A DNA stretch of 64,000 bases, taken from an uncultured Aquimarina sp. (GTDB lineage Bacteria > Bacteroidota > Bacteroidia > Flavobacteriales > Flavobacteriaceae). The stretch covers positions 124,001-188,000 of the forward strand of contig CANMKK010000003.1 of the NCBI GenBank assembly GCA_947498455.1. Direction: 5' to 3'. Position numbers and translations under genes: made by a program. Under the pieces are notes generated by a model that did not search any database, was not told the origin of the DNA, and was given only the letters and a program-made list of their open reading frames with translations. This document shows positions 38,112 through 47,270 of the stretch, one piece after another. How positions within the stretch are numbered: the stretch's first letter is position 1; each line of letters begins with the position of its first letter.

Positions 38112-38729
38112 CTAGATCAAACTAAAAATAGCTAATGCGTACAGATAAAAACGTACAAATCGTAATAATCCAAACAGTAAATAACTTGTAAAAGAGTATT
38201 TTATCATACCGGCTGCAATACTAGTTATTGAAAACGGTATGGGAAGTAAAGCACCAACAACAATAAGGAAACCTCCCCACTTTCTGGTGTTTTTTATATG
38301 TTTTGCCATTTTAACCTCCAAATATTCATGGACAGAAGGTATTTTAGTAATTGATTTTCCTATAAAATAGGATATTACACCACCTAGATAAGATAGTAAT
38401 GCAAGTATTGATAAATATAGTATAGGAGAGGATGCTTTATCACTCCAAGCAATAAAAATTTCTGGAGGAATTAGCCCTAATAATGATTCTGATGCAAAAA
38501 ATACACTAAAAACTATGTAATCAGCATAATTATCAGTGACATATAATAGTAAATCATTGATATTAATTACACAATAATTAATAATTAATAAACCTGCTAT
38601 AAAAAGTAATATAGGAGGTAATGCTTTTTTTAAACTTGTTCCTAAGAATTTATAGAAACCAGTATAACTATAATATTGATGTAGTAATTGTAACTTTGTT
38701 TTTTTTACGGACCTGGAATTTGTTCTCAT
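38112..38729 (-). CDS. VTT/DedA-type membrane protein (YqaA-like)
   Basis: A 205-residue membrane protein with about five helices. SLLGLIPPEIFIAWSDK and the re-entrant segment GGFLIVVGALLPIPFSITSI followed by AAGMIKYSF match the SNARE-associated/VTT domain proteins. Recent work links DedA/VTT proteins to lipid translocation; the role of the short YqaA-like group is unclear. It is flanked by AT-rich gaps, with no operon partner. Confidence 0.8.
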   Translation of the reverse strand: MRTNSRSVKKTKLQLLHQYYSYTGFYKFLGTSLKKALPPILLFIAGLLIINYCVININDLLLYVTDNYADYIVFSVFFASESLLGLIPPEIFIAWSDKASSPILYLSILALLSYLGGVISYFIGKSITKIPSVHEYLEVKMAKHIKNTRKWGGFLIVVGALLPIPFSITSIAAGMIKYSFTSYLLFGLLRFVRFYLYALAIFSLI

Positions 38730-38910
38730 TCTCTCTTAATTTATCTTTTTCATTTGTCAAACATAACTGGTTAGTAAACAACTAATGTAATACATTATTA
38801 TATTGACACTTTTTCACAAGCTCACAAAAATAATAGTTTCTATTTTTTTTTAGGCTGTTAAAATCATAAAATTCTAGAAGTTTTTCAACAACAGTCAAAA
38901 ATGTATACAT

Positions 38911-38939
38911 AAAAAACCTTGATAAGTTCAAGGTTTTTT
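38911..38939 (-). terminator. terminator of the 122-residue hypothetical gene
   Basis: AAAAAACCTTGA and TCAAGGTTTTTT give a 12-bp stem with T-runs both ways. It lies 30 bases after the stop at 38969. Confidence 0.85.
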
Positions 38940-38968
38940 ATTATTTAGTTGCGTTAAGGTAGATTATA

Positions 38969-39337
38969 TTATGCTAAAAGTGCATTTCTATAATCACTTA
39001 GATCCATTAAATTCATTTTGTTTCTTAAGTCTTTAAATAAAGAAATAAGATATACTAGACTTTCTACTGGGTTAACAGCCTCTTCTGTATTAACAACAGT
39101 TCCTTCTTCATTTCCATCTATCGGTTCATCATCCGGAATGGGTATCAAGAAACTGTCATTTTCTTCTATATGTTCACAAGTAAGTCTCAAGACTTTTACT
39201 GCCAATGGAATTTGGGCTTCCAAAGCATAAGATCTAAGATTTTTTATATCTTCTATTAGAGTGTCTGTGTTAATTCCTGAATCTTCTAGATCAGTCAGGA
39301 TTTTGTCTATTAATTTGAGAGCCTTTTTATTTTCCAA
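38969..39337 (-). CDS. conserved hypothetical protein, 122 residues
   Basis: I do not recognise a family. The protein has no signal peptide and no membrane helix. It is largely helical in appearance (KALKLIDKILTDLEDSGINT, then VLRLTCEHIEENDSFLIPIP). A central acidic low-complexity stretch (PDDEPIDGNEEGTVVNTEEA) separates it from a C-terminal helix pair (LVYLISLFKDLRNKMNLMD). Good coding periodicity and a strong terminator support it as real. Confidence 0.65.
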   Translation of the reverse strand: MENKKALKLIDKILTDLEDSGINTDTLIEDIKNLRSYALEAQIPLAVKVLRLTCEHIEENDSFLIPIPDDEPIDGNEEGTVVNTEEAVNPVESLVYLISLFKDLRNKMNLMDLSDYRNALLA

Positions 39338-39631
39338 GGATTTATAGAATTAGTTTAATTTATAAAATGATAGGGCAAATTTAATCCTTTATCTAATTCT
39401 TTAAAATCTTTTAAAACAATTAATTTGCTTTAAATGTTAAAATAAAAAAAAAGATCATTTTTAATTGCTGTTTTCGAAAGAAAAAAAAACTGTAAACTCT
39501 TATTTTTAAACAGTTTATACGTTGTTATGACTAGCTATACTTATATTCCAGCTAAAGTTTGAGGTTAAGCCGTAACCGGATATCCTTAATCCTTTTTATC
39601 TTTGAAAAGTATTCCAATTACAATTTTTCCC

Positions 39632-39748
39632 TTACTTTTTTTGTTTTCCCCAACACTTACCTCCTTGAATACAGGAGGTAAGTTCTTCATGGGGTATTTC
39701 GTAATTAGTCCGATTAATAATCATTTCATTATAGGTTCCTTTAATCAT
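39632..39748 (-). CDS. possible 38-residue small ORF overlapping a hairpin
   Basis: ATG 39746-39748 to TAA 39632-39634. It opens MIKGTYNEMIINRTNYEIPH and ends SCIQGGKCWGKQKK, with two Cys. A second frame begins at an ATG inside it and runs 34 residues to NKKSKGKIVIGILFKDKKD. The two frames could be halves of one small protein joined by a frameshift. No homolog is recognised; coding status is uncertain. Confidence 0.25.
   Translation of the reverse strand: MIKGTYNEMIINRTNYEIPHEELTSCIQGGKCWGKQKK
39648..39694. other. strong two-tier hairpin
   Basis: The inner arms ACTTACCTCCT / AGGAGGTAAGT are 11 bases and perfect, with a 7-base loop. The outer arms CCCCA / TGGGG enclose them. It is unusually GC-rich for the surroundings and not followed by a T-run, so a structured RNA or element end is as likely as a terminator. 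Confidence 0.5.
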
Positions 39749-40000
39749 AGAAAGCACGTTAAATATTTTTAATACCTAAAGTATTTTAATTTTGTAGTTT
39801 TTGCGCTACTATATGGGATTAACAACTTACCAAAAAAGATAATCAATTTTGATGGAGATATTACCTAATCTTCTACATAAAGTAAAGGAAGTACTTTTGT
39901 TTTTTTAATTACTAAAAATTATAACAGTTTATCGTAATTAACTAATTCCAAAATTAGAAGCAATAAGAGCATTGGTAATTTTTATTTTCAATCAAAATGC

Positions 40001-40016
40001 TGTTCCTTTGGGAACA
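40001..40016 (+). promoter_or_regulatory. hairpin in the menA 5' region
   Basis: TGTTCC-TTTG-GGAACA forms a 6-bp perfect stem ending 11 bases before the menA ATG. It could mask the start region in the mRNA or be a protein operator; the role is inferred. Confidence 0.4.
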
Positions 40017-40027
40017 AAATTTCACTA

Positions 40028-40969
40028 ATGGCTAAAATCGGAGCTTGGATATCCGCGGCAAGATTGCGAACATTACCGTTATCTTTATCTGGGATTATTG
40101 TTGGATCTTCTTTATATAATAATTTTATACTTAATCCCCTTGAGGGCGCTATTTCTGGTAAGGTCAATTTTTTTGCTACTAAAATCTTTTGGCTTGCTAT
40201 TGCTACCACCTTAGGATTACAGATATTATCTAATTTTGCTAATGATTATGGAGATGGAGTTAAGGGAACAGATAATGAAGATAGAATAGGTCCGGAGCGA
40301 GCGCTACAAAGTGGTTCGATTAGTAGGGATGAAATGTTTAAAGGAATAATCATAACCGCTATAATCACATTGATTTTAGCCATTCTTTTAATCTATACTG
40401 CTTTTGGAGCACGTTATTTTATATATTCTCTCTTTTTCTTCTTTTTAGGACTAGCAGCAATAGTAGCCGCTATAAAATATACGATGGGTAATTCAGCATA
40501 TGGCTATAGAGGATTAGGAGATATATTTGTGTTCGTTTTTTTTGGATTAGTAAGTGTCATTGGATGTTATTTTTTATTTACAAAAAATATAAATTGGTTA
40601 ACTTTTTTACCGGCAGCTACCATTGGTTTACTTAGTACTGCTGTTCTAAACTTAAATAATATGAGAGATCATGTTAGTGATAGAAAGGCAGGTAAAAATA
40701 CAGTTGTTGTTAAAATGGGACTACTTAATGCTAAAAAGTATCATTATACTTTAGTTATGGGAGCTTTATTTTGCATAAGTCTTTTTGCATATTTTACTTA
40801 TGAAAATTATACAGATATATTATTTGTAGTTGCTTTTGTACCATTACTGATTCATATAATAAAAGTAATCAAAACAAGGCATCATGAAGATTTAGATCCA
40901 GAACTAAAAAAAGTAGCACTATCGACCTTTTTATTAGCAATTTTGTTTAGTATAGGTCAAATTTTTTAA
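40028..40969 (+). CDS. menA: 1,4-dihydroxy-2-naphthoate polyprenyltransferase
   Basis: A 313-residue UbiA-family membrane enzyme attaching the polyprenyl tail in menaquinone synthesis. It has about eight to nine hydrophobic helices. The first Asp-rich prenyl-diphosphate site is in SNFANDYGDGVKGTDNEDR. The second is NLNNMRDHVSDRKAGKNTV. These are the MenA forms of the UbiA motifs. First gene of a same-strand block with menC and menE, so the gene identity is well supported by context. Confidence 0.95.
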   Translation: MAKIGAWISAARLRTLPLSLSGIIVGSSLYNNFILNPLEGAISGKVNFFATKIFWLAIATTLGLQILSNFANDYGDGVKGTDNEDRIGPERALQSGSISRDEMFKGIIITAIITLILAILLIYTAFGARYFIYSLFFFFLGLAAIVAAIKYTMGNSAYGYRGLGDIFVFVFFGLVSVIGCYFLFTKNINWLTFLPAATIGLLSTAVLNLNNMRDHVSDRKAGKNTVVVKMGLLNAKKYHYTLVMGALFCISLFAYFTYENYTDILFVVAFVPLLIHIIKVIKTRHHEDLDPELKKVALSTFLLAILFSIGQIF

Positions 40970-41033
40970 GTTAGCATAACTCATTTTAAAATATACGTAG
41001 TCTATTTTATTTTAACATTGAAAACTTCACATA

Positions 41034-41714
41034 ATGAAAATTACTTTTTACGGACATAATACGTTGTTAATTGAAATCAACGATAAGAAAATTATAGTGG
41101 ATCCATTTATTACAGGAAACCCATTAGCAAAAGATAAAATTAATATCAGTAATATTACTGTAGATTACATATTGTTAACGCATGCGCATCAAGATCATAT
41201 ATTAGATGCAGAAGCAATTGCTAAAAATTCTAATGCGACTATTGTTTCTAATTTTGAAATAGCTACACATTACCAGAATAAAGGCTTCAATGTACATCCA
41301 ATGAATCATGGGGGTACTTGGAATTTTGATTTTGGAAAAGTAAAGTATGTTAATGCGATACATACCAGTAGCTTTCCTGATGGAAGTTATGGAGGACAAC
41401 CTGGTGGATTTATAATAGAAAGTGAACACAAAAGCATTTATATTGCCGGAGACACAGCACTAACTATGGATATGAAATTAATACCAATGTATACCAAGTT
41501 GGATCTAGCAGTATTACCAATAGGAGATAATTTTACCATGGGAATAGATGATGCAATTATAGCTAGTGATTTTGTAGCTTGTAACAAAATCCTAGGAGTA
41601 CATTATGACACTTTTGGATATATCGAAATCGATCATAAGGAGGCTAAAAAGAAATTCTTAGATAAAGGTAAAGATTTGATACTTTTAGAAATAGAAGATA
41701 GCATTGAATTATAG
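41034..41714 (+). CDS. metallo-beta-lactamase-fold hydrolase (UPF0173)
   Basis: A 226-residue metal-dependent hydrolase. The zinc motif is LLTHAHQDHILDAE (HxHxDH); other ligands lie in AIHTSSFP, IAGDTALTMDM and GVHYDTFGYI. The family is annotated UPF0173; its substrate is not established. It sits between menA and menC and stops two bases before the menC ATG. It could therefore act on a menaquinone intermediate or side product, but that is only inference from position. Confidence 0.9.
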   Translation: MKITFYGHNTLLIEINDKKIIVDPFITGNPLAKDKINISNITVDYILLTHAHQDHILDAEAIAKNSNATIVSNFEIATHYQNKGFNVHPMNHGGTWNFDFGKVKYVNAIHTSSFPDGSYGGQPGGFIIESEHKSIYIAGDTALTMDMKLIPMYTKLDLAVLPIGDNFTMGIDDAIIASDFVACNKILGVHYDTFGYIEIDHKEAKKKFLDKGKDLILLEIEDSIEL

Positions 41715-41715
41715 A

Positions 41716-42756
41716 ATGAAGGCTTCATATCACAAACACATTTTACAGTTTAAAAAACCAAGTGGTACCTCTAGGGGAGTTATAAAAACTAAAGAAACTT
41801 GGTTTATTGTGATTACTGATTCTAAAAAGCAAGGAATTGGAGAGTGTGGTATTTTAAGAACATTAAGTATTGATGATCGTTCTGATTATGAAGATACCCT
41901 GAAATGGACCTGTGAAAATATAGATTTGGGACAAGAGAAACTCTTGGAAAAACTCAAAGAGTTTCCAAGTATCCAATTCGGGATAGAAATGGCGTTTAGA
42001 TCGTTAAAAAGTACTTCTCCATTTCTATTACATCCTTCCAAGTTTACAAAGAGTAAAGATGTTATTCCTATCAATGGTTTAATATGGATGGGAGATAAAG
42101 AATATATGAAAGAACAGATTGTTACTAAACTAGATGCTGGATTTAACTGTATCAAATTAAAGATAGGAGCAATTGATTTTAGAACAGAATTAGATTTATT
42201 AGCCTATATAAGATCACAATTTTCCTCGGATGTTATTGAAATAAGAGTAGATGCAAATGGTGCTTTTGATCCAGATGAAGTGCTTAGTAAATTAAAAGAA
42301 CTTAGTATTTATACTATTCATAGCATAGAACAACCCATCCGACAAGGGCAATGTATGGAGATGAAAAAATTATGTAAAGATACACCATTACCTATTGCAC
42401 TAGATGAAGAATTAATAGGCATATTTGATCTAACAGAAAAAGAGAAATTGCTACAAACGATACAACCACAGTATATAATTCTTAAACCTAGCCTGATTGG
42501 TGGATATAGAGGAACGCAAGAATGGATTGATTTAGCAAATACGTATGGAATAGGATGGTGGATTACAAGTGCATTAGAAAGTAATATCGGACTCAATGCA
42601 ATTGCACAGTATACATATACACTACAAAGTACACTTCCTCAGGGATTGGGAACCGGTAGCTTGTATACCAATAATCTAGAATCCCCATTAGTTGTTAACG
42701 AAGGAACCCTACAATATGATGTGGCTAAAAACTGGAAAGTGCCATATTTAAATTAA
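41716..42756 (+). CDS. menC: o-succinylbenzoate synthase
   Basis: A 346-residue enolase-superfamily enzyme that dehydrates SHCHC to o-succinylbenzoate in menaquinone synthesis. ATG 41716 is chosen because a TTG four codons earlier overlaps the upstream gene. Catalytic features: FNCIKLKIGAIDF (KxK), VDANGAFDPDE (metal Asp), SIEQPI and ALDEELIG (metal ligands), and ILKPSLIGG (opposing Lys). It is tightly spaced with the MBL gene before it and the CPBP gene after it. Confidence 0.93.
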   Translation: MKASYHKHILQFKKPSGTSRGVIKTKETWFIVITDSKKQGIGECGILRTLSIDDRSDYEDTLKWTCENIDLGQEKLLEKLKEFPSIQFGIEMAFRSLKSTSPFLLHPSKFTKSKDVIPINGLIWMGDKEYMKEQIVTKLDAGFNCIKLKIGAIDFRTELDLLAYIRSQFSSDVIEIRVDANGAFDPDEVLSKLKELSIYTIHSIEQPIRQGQCMEMKKLCKDTPLPIALDEELIGIFDLTEKEKLLQTIQPQYIILKPSLIGGYRGTQEWIDLANTYGIGWWITSALESNIGLNAIAQYTYTLQSTLPQGLGTGSLYTNNLESPLVVNEGTLQYDVAKNWKVPYLN

Positions 42757-42763
42757 TATTATT

Positions 42764-43705
42764 ATGTATATAGAAGAAGCATTTAAAGTAAAACATGATT
42801 GGTGGAGATACATCATAGGTTTGTTGTTTGCATTTATTGGTTGGCAAATGATTGGATTAATACCACTTATAATGGTAGCTTTCTCCAAATCGGATGGAAT
42901 ACAGCATTTTATTGAGGCTGCTGAGAATAGTTTTTCTGATTTGGGTATTAACCCCAATCTATTTTTAGTTTTAATGATTATTGGTTTTGCCGTTGGTTTA
43001 TTAGGACTACTCCTTGCCGTAAGATATATTCATGAGCAAAAAATTACATCATTAACTACTTCCAGAAAGAAAGTAGATTGGAAACGTATATGGTTTTCTT
43101 TCTTTATGGTAATAATTTTAAACCTTATTCTATTTTTTATTTCATATATGATGGAACCTGAGATCTATGAATTAAATTTTAGGGCAGTACCATTTATTAT
43201 TCTTTTATTGATTTCATTATTCTTATTACCACTACAGACAAGTTTTGAAGAATATTTGTTTAGAGGATATTTAATGCAAGGTATAGGCGTTTTAGCCAGG
43301 AATAGATGGTTGCCGCTTTTATTAACATCGGTTATGTTTGGTTTACTTCATGGTTTTAATCCTGAAGTAGCCAAATTAGGTAATATAATGATGGTGTATT
43401 ATATAGGTACAGGTTTCTTATTTGGAGTAATGACATTGATGGATGAGGGAATGGAATTAGCATTAGGTTTCCACGCAGCTAATAATATGTTAGCCGCAGT
43501 ACTGGTAACTACTGATTGGAGTGCATTGCAGACTGATGCTATTTTTAAAGATATTTCAGAACCAACAGCAGGTTTAGATATCATACTTCCAATAGTTATT
43601 CAATATCCGATAATTATATTCCTTTTAGCTAAGAAATATAAGTGGTCTGGTTGGAAAGAAAAATTGTTTGGAAAAGTAACTAGGGAAAATTTAACATTAA
43701 ATTAA
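42764..43705 (+). CDS. CPBP-family intramembrane metalloprotease
   Basis: A 313-residue membrane protein with about eight helices. The CAAX-protease/bacteriocin-processing signature is complete: TSFEEYLFRGYLMQG (EExxxR), VMFGLLHGFNPE (first His) and ALGFHAANNML (HxxxN). The family cleaves membrane peptides in various processes. It starts 7 bases after menC and precedes menE by 69 bases, so it is cotranscribed with menaquinone genes, yet it has no known step in that pathway. Confidence 0.9.
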   Translation: MYIEEAFKVKHDWWRYIIGLLFAFIGWQMIGLIPLIMVAFSKSDGIQHFIEAAENSFSDLGINPNLFLVLMIIGFAVGLLGLLLAVRYIHEQKITSLTTSRKKVDWKRIWFSFFMVIILNLILFFISYMMEPEIYELNFRAVPFIILLLISLFLLPLQTSFEEYLFRGYLMQGIGVLARNRWLPLLLTSVMFGLLHGFNPEVAKLGNIMMVYYIGTGFLFGVMTLMDEGMELALGFHAANNMLAAVLVTTDWSALQTDAIFKDISEPTAGLDIILPIVIQYPIIIFLLAKKYKWSGWKEKLFGKVTRENLTLN

Positions 43706-43774
43706 TGATTAATTATTAATATACTTTTTACATTTAGCTAACCTCTATATATGTTAGAAATTTGAAATTTGAAT

Positions 43775-44887
43775 ATGCTATTGAAAGATACTTTTTCTGC
43801 GCTTCAAATACATGAAAGTTTTAGTATTAATAAGCAATCCTTTGATAAGGATAGCCTATTTCGTTTTGCACATCATTTTGTAAAAGAAGGAGAAGCTTAC
43901 GAACAAGAAGTAGGAAATTTTTTACTAGACTGGCTTAATGATGATGAGTATATAATTGTACAAACTTCTGGTTCTACAGGGAAACCAAAAAAAATTAAGA
44001 TCTATAAGAAGCACATGATTAATAGTGCTATTGCTACTGGTACATTTTTTAAAGTAGAAGAAGGAACTACAGCACTTCTATGTTTACCTGTAACTTATAT
44101 TGCTGGAAAAATGATGTTAGTGAGAGCGATGGTTCTGGGTTGGAAGATTGATTTAGTCCCGCCAAAAACAAATCCTCTGGATACTGTATATAAACAATAT
44201 GATTTTTGTGCAATGATTCCATTGCAATTAGACAATTCATTAAATAGACTGCATTTACTCAAAAAATTAATCGTAGGAGGAGGAACAATATCCGAAAACC
44301 TAAAAGGATTAGTGCAAGGAATTAAGACCAAAGTGTTCGAGACTTATGGAATGACTGAAACAGTCACGCATATCGCCGCAAGGAGGATAAACCCTAGAAA
44401 GAAAGATAAAAAAGATTTTAAATTTTTTAAGGCATTACCAAATATTTCGCTTAGTACAGATGAGAGAAATTGTCTTGTTATTAAAGCACCGCAGTTAAAC
44501 GAAGAAACAATTATTACTAATGATGTGGTTGAATTAAAAACGTACAAAAAATTTAATTGGAAAGGTCGTTATGATAATGTAATTAATAGTGGAGGAGTAA
44601 AGCTTTTTCCTGAAGAAATAGAAGCTAAGCTTCAGTTATTTATTGGGCATCGTTTTTTTATCAGTAGTGTACCGGATGATGTTCTGGGTAATAAATTAAT
44701 TCTTGTGATAGAAAATAAGTATGATGAAAATACGTATCGTAGCTTATTAGAAGCTATCTCCAATGTAAATATGTTGTCCAAATATGAAATTCCAAAAAAG
44801 ATTTATTTTCAACCTAAATTCATAGAGACCGAAAACGGAAAGGTACAACGTGCTAAAACCTTGAACTCTATTTTGCAACAATTATAA
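43775..44887 (+). CDS. menE: o-succinylbenzoate-CoA ligase
   Basis: A 370-residue AMP-forming ligase that activates o-succinylbenzoate. ATG 43775 is preferred over a TTG two codons upstream. The phosphate loop is IIVQTSGSTGKPKKIKI, the A5 motif is ETYGMTETVTHIA, and the hinge region is GRYDNVINSGGVKLFPEEIE. The C-terminal catalytic Lys region is KVQRAKTLN. It is shorter than most ligases (about 450-500), chiefly at the N-terminus, as is usual for Bacteroidota MenE. Last gene of the block. Confidence 0.92.
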   Translation: MLLKDTFSALQIHESFSINKQSFDKDSLFRFAHHFVKEGEAYEQEVGNFLLDWLNDDEYIIVQTSGSTGKPKKIKIYKKHMINSAIATGTFFKVEEGTTALLCLPVTYIAGKMMLVRAMVLGWKIDLVPPKTNPLDTVYKQYDFCAMIPLQLDNSLNRLHLLKKLIVGGGTISENLKGLVQGIKTKVFETYGMTETVTHIAARRINPRKKDKKDFKFFKALPNISLSTDERNCLVIKAPQLNEETIITNDVVELKTYKKFNWKGRYDNVINSGGVKLFPEEIEAKLQLFIGHRFFISSVPDDVLGNKLILVIENKYDENTYRSLLEAISNVNMLSKYEIPKKIYFQPKFIETENGKVQRAKTLNSILQQL

Positions 44888-44997
44888 TCCTATACCATTC
44901 TATAGGTTCCCTAATTGAAAAGCACCATTTGCTCAATATAGATTTTCTATCAACCTTACTATAGGTAGTTTTATTTCATAATCAAACAAGATCAATT

Positions 44998-47118
44998 ATG
45001 AAACAATTATACTACTTTATGGTTTTATTCCTCGTCACGGGAATATCATTTGCACAAGAATTAACTATTACAGGAAAGGTAACAGATGAAAATTATAACC
45101 CGCTTCCAGGAGTCAATATTCTTATTAAAAATAGAGGCACTGGAATACAAACCGATTTTGACGGGAATTATTCTTTGGCAGTTAACATAGGAGATACTTT
45201 AGAATTCACTTTTGTTGGTTATGAAACCGAAGAAGTGAAAATCACGTCTAAGTCCAGTACGATTAATGTTATGATGGGGATATCTGCAGCAGAATTAGAT
45301 GAAGTAGTTGTAGAAGCTTATAATATAAAGCAAATGCATAGAACCTCTCTTTCTAGCAATACGATGACGATTAGAAGTCGATCATTATCCGTAAGCCAAA
45401 GAAAACCAAGAACCAAAACAAATATCCATACAGCATTAACCGGAAAAGCAACGGGAATTAATATTTCTAACAATACGGGGAATAGTAATACTTTAAAAAT
45501 AAGAGGTATCGGTTCTACTTATGATAAAAAACAACCTTTATATATTGTAGATGGCGTACCTATTGACGCAAAGAATACTGCTATGATTAAAGCTATCAAC
45601 CCAAAAGATATTTCCAAAACTAAAGTGTATAAAAGCAAGGAAGCAACTTCTATTTTTGGTGCACAGGCGACACACGGATGTGTTGTAATTACTACGCATC
45701 AAGGTAATTATAGGGTCTATAATGATGAATCTTATAGTGAAATCGTAGAAAATAATTTCGAAAATGTAAAATCATCACCTCTATCTACATTTTCTATTGA
45801 TGTTGATAAGGCTGCTTATAGTAATATCCGTAGAATGATAAACAATGGTTCTAAAATTCCTATTGATGCCGTTAAAATAGAAGAAATGGTGAATTATTTT
45901 GATTATCAGTATGAACAACCAAAGGATCATCATCCATTTGCGATTCATTCAGAGTATGGCGGTACACCTTGGAATAAGGAAACTCAATTGGTTAAAATAG
46001 GTATCAAAGGAAAAGAAATTCCTCAAAACGAAATACCTGCATCCAATCTTGTATTCTTAATAGATGTATCTGGTTCCATGGGAAGTAGTAATAAATTACC
46101 ATTATTAAAGAAAGCCTTTAAACTATTAGTAAATCAGTTAAGGGAAAAAGATAAGGTTTCTATAGTAGTATATGCGGGAGCAGCAGGACTTGTTCTACCT
46201 CCAACATCCGGAACACATAAAGCAAAAATAATACAAGCCCTTGATAATTTGGATGCAGGCGGGTCTACAGCAGGAGGAGAAGGGATACGACTAGCATATA
46301 AAATTGCCAAGGATAATTTTATAAAAAAAGGAAACAACAGAGTGATTTTGGCAACAGATGGAGATTTTAATGTTGGGATGAGCAGTGATAAGGATATGCA
46401 AACTTTGATAGAAGAAAAAAGAGAATCGGGTGTATTTCTAACCTGTTTAGGCTTTGGGATGGGGAATTATAAGGACTCCAAATTAGAAATATTAGCTGAT
46501 AAAGGAAATGGAAACCATGCCTATATTGATACCATGCAAGAAGCACAACGAGTCTTAGGTAAAGAGTTTGGTGGTACTCTTTATACCATTGCTAAAGATG
46601 TAAAGATACAGGTAGAGTTTAATCCCGAAAAAGTACAAGCCTATCGACTAATAGGGTATGAAAATAGGTTATTGGAGGATGAAGATTTTATAGATGATAC
46701 CAAAGATGCAGGAGAATTAGGAAGTGGTCATACCGTTACTGCATTATATGAAATTGTACCCGTTGGAGTTAAAAGTTTATATATCAAAGAGACTCCAGAT
46801 CTAAAGTATACCAATCAACAAATTACTAAAAATTATGGAGACGAGCTATTGACTGTAAAGTTTAGGTATAAAAAACCACAAGAAAGTAAAAGCATAGAAA
46901 TGATTCATATATTGAAAACAAACAATACTACAGTTTCTCAAGACTTCAACTTTGCAGCATCTGTGGCGTGGTTTGGGCTTAAAATAAGAAAATCAAAATA
47001 CCTAAGTAATAAAAATATCAACGATATTATCTCTCTAGCCAAATCTAATAAATCTATAGATAATCAAGGATATAGAGCAGAATTTATAAGGCTAATGAAC
47101 AGTTATCAAGTGTTATAA
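44998..47118 (+). CDS. SusC-like plug / von Willebrand factor A fusion protein
   Basis: A 706-residue exported protein. Signal peptide 1-19 (LFLVTGISFAQ). About 22-100 is a carboxypeptidase-D regulatory-like domain (ITGKVTDENYNPLPGVNILI). About 135-235 is a TonB-receptor plug-like segment (TALTGKATGINISN, then LYIVDGVPIDA, ending VVITT). From about 262 it follows the YfbK type: an N-terminal segment STFSIDVDKAAYSNIRRMI, then a vWA domain with the MIDAS motif D356-V-S-G-S360, and a C-terminal DUF3520-like region. There is no beta-barrel, so it cannot be a transporter. Surface or periplasmic protein binding is inferred. Confidence 0.88.
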   Translation: MKQLYYFMVLFLVTGISFAQELTITGKVTDENYNPLPGVNILIKNRGTGIQTDFDGNYSLAVNIGDTLEFTFVGYETEEVKITSKSSTINVMMGISAAELDEVVVEAYNIKQMHRTSLSSNTMTIRSRSLSVSQRKPRTKTNIHTALTGKATGINISNNTGNSNTLKIRGIGSTYDKKQPLYIVDGVPIDAKNTAMIKAINPKDISKTKVYKSKEATSIFGAQATHGCVVITTHQGNYRVYNDESYSEIVENNFENVKSSPLSTFSIDVDKAAYSNIRRMINNGSKIPIDAVKIEEMVNYFDYQYEQPKDHHPFAIHSEYGGTPWNKETQLVKIGIKGKEIPQNEIPASNLVFLIDVSGSMGSSNKLPLLKKAFKLLVNQLREKDKVSIVVYAGAAGLVLPPTSGTHKAKIIQALDNLDAGGSTAGGEGIRLAYKIAKDNFIKKGNNRVILATDGDFNVGMSSDKDMQTLIEEKRESGVFLTCLGFGMGNYKDSKLEILADKGNGNHAYIDTMQEAQRVLGKEFGGTLYTIAKDVKIQVEFNPEKVQAYRLIGYENRLLEDEDFIDDTKDAGELGSGHTVTALYEIVPVGVKSLYIKETPDLKYTNQQITKNYGDELLTVKFRYKKPQESKSIEMIHILKTNNTTVSQDFNFAASVAWFGLKIRKSKYLSNKNINDIISLAKSNKSIDNQGYRAEFIRLMNSYQVL

Positions 47119-47191
47119 TCACTAGTATCCGAAAGTATATATTAAAATCAATGTTAAAATCATATTTTAATGTATAATGTACTAATAGTTA

Positions 47192-47224
47192 AGACCTTTT
47201 AGGTTTCTAAAACCTGAAAGGTCT
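47192..47224. repeat. dispersed palindromic repeat, copy 1
   Basis: AGACCTTTTAGGTTT / AAACCTGAAAGGTCT forms a 15-bp stem with one T-G pair, between two convergent genes and without a T-run. The same design recurs at 50448 and 60665. Confidence 0.6.
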
Positions 47225-47270
47225 CAATATACAATGGTATTAAACGGTATAAGCTCTAATTAATTGATCT

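Larger units (their letters stand above)
39338..40027. other. 690-base intergenic region upstream of menA
   Basis: No large gene. The region contains a small minus-strand ORF (39632-39748) overlapped by a strong hairpin (39648-39694). There is also a weak inverted repeat near 39488-39525 (AAACTGT/ACAGTTT), and a hairpin just before menA (40001-40016). Confidence 0.6.

Noticed and set aside
42764..43705. CPBP protease as a bacteriocin-processing or immunity enzyme for the peptides at 50536 and 60885
   Set aside because: It is 7 kb or more away and embedded in the men block, and the peptides would be processed by a double-glycine peptidase.
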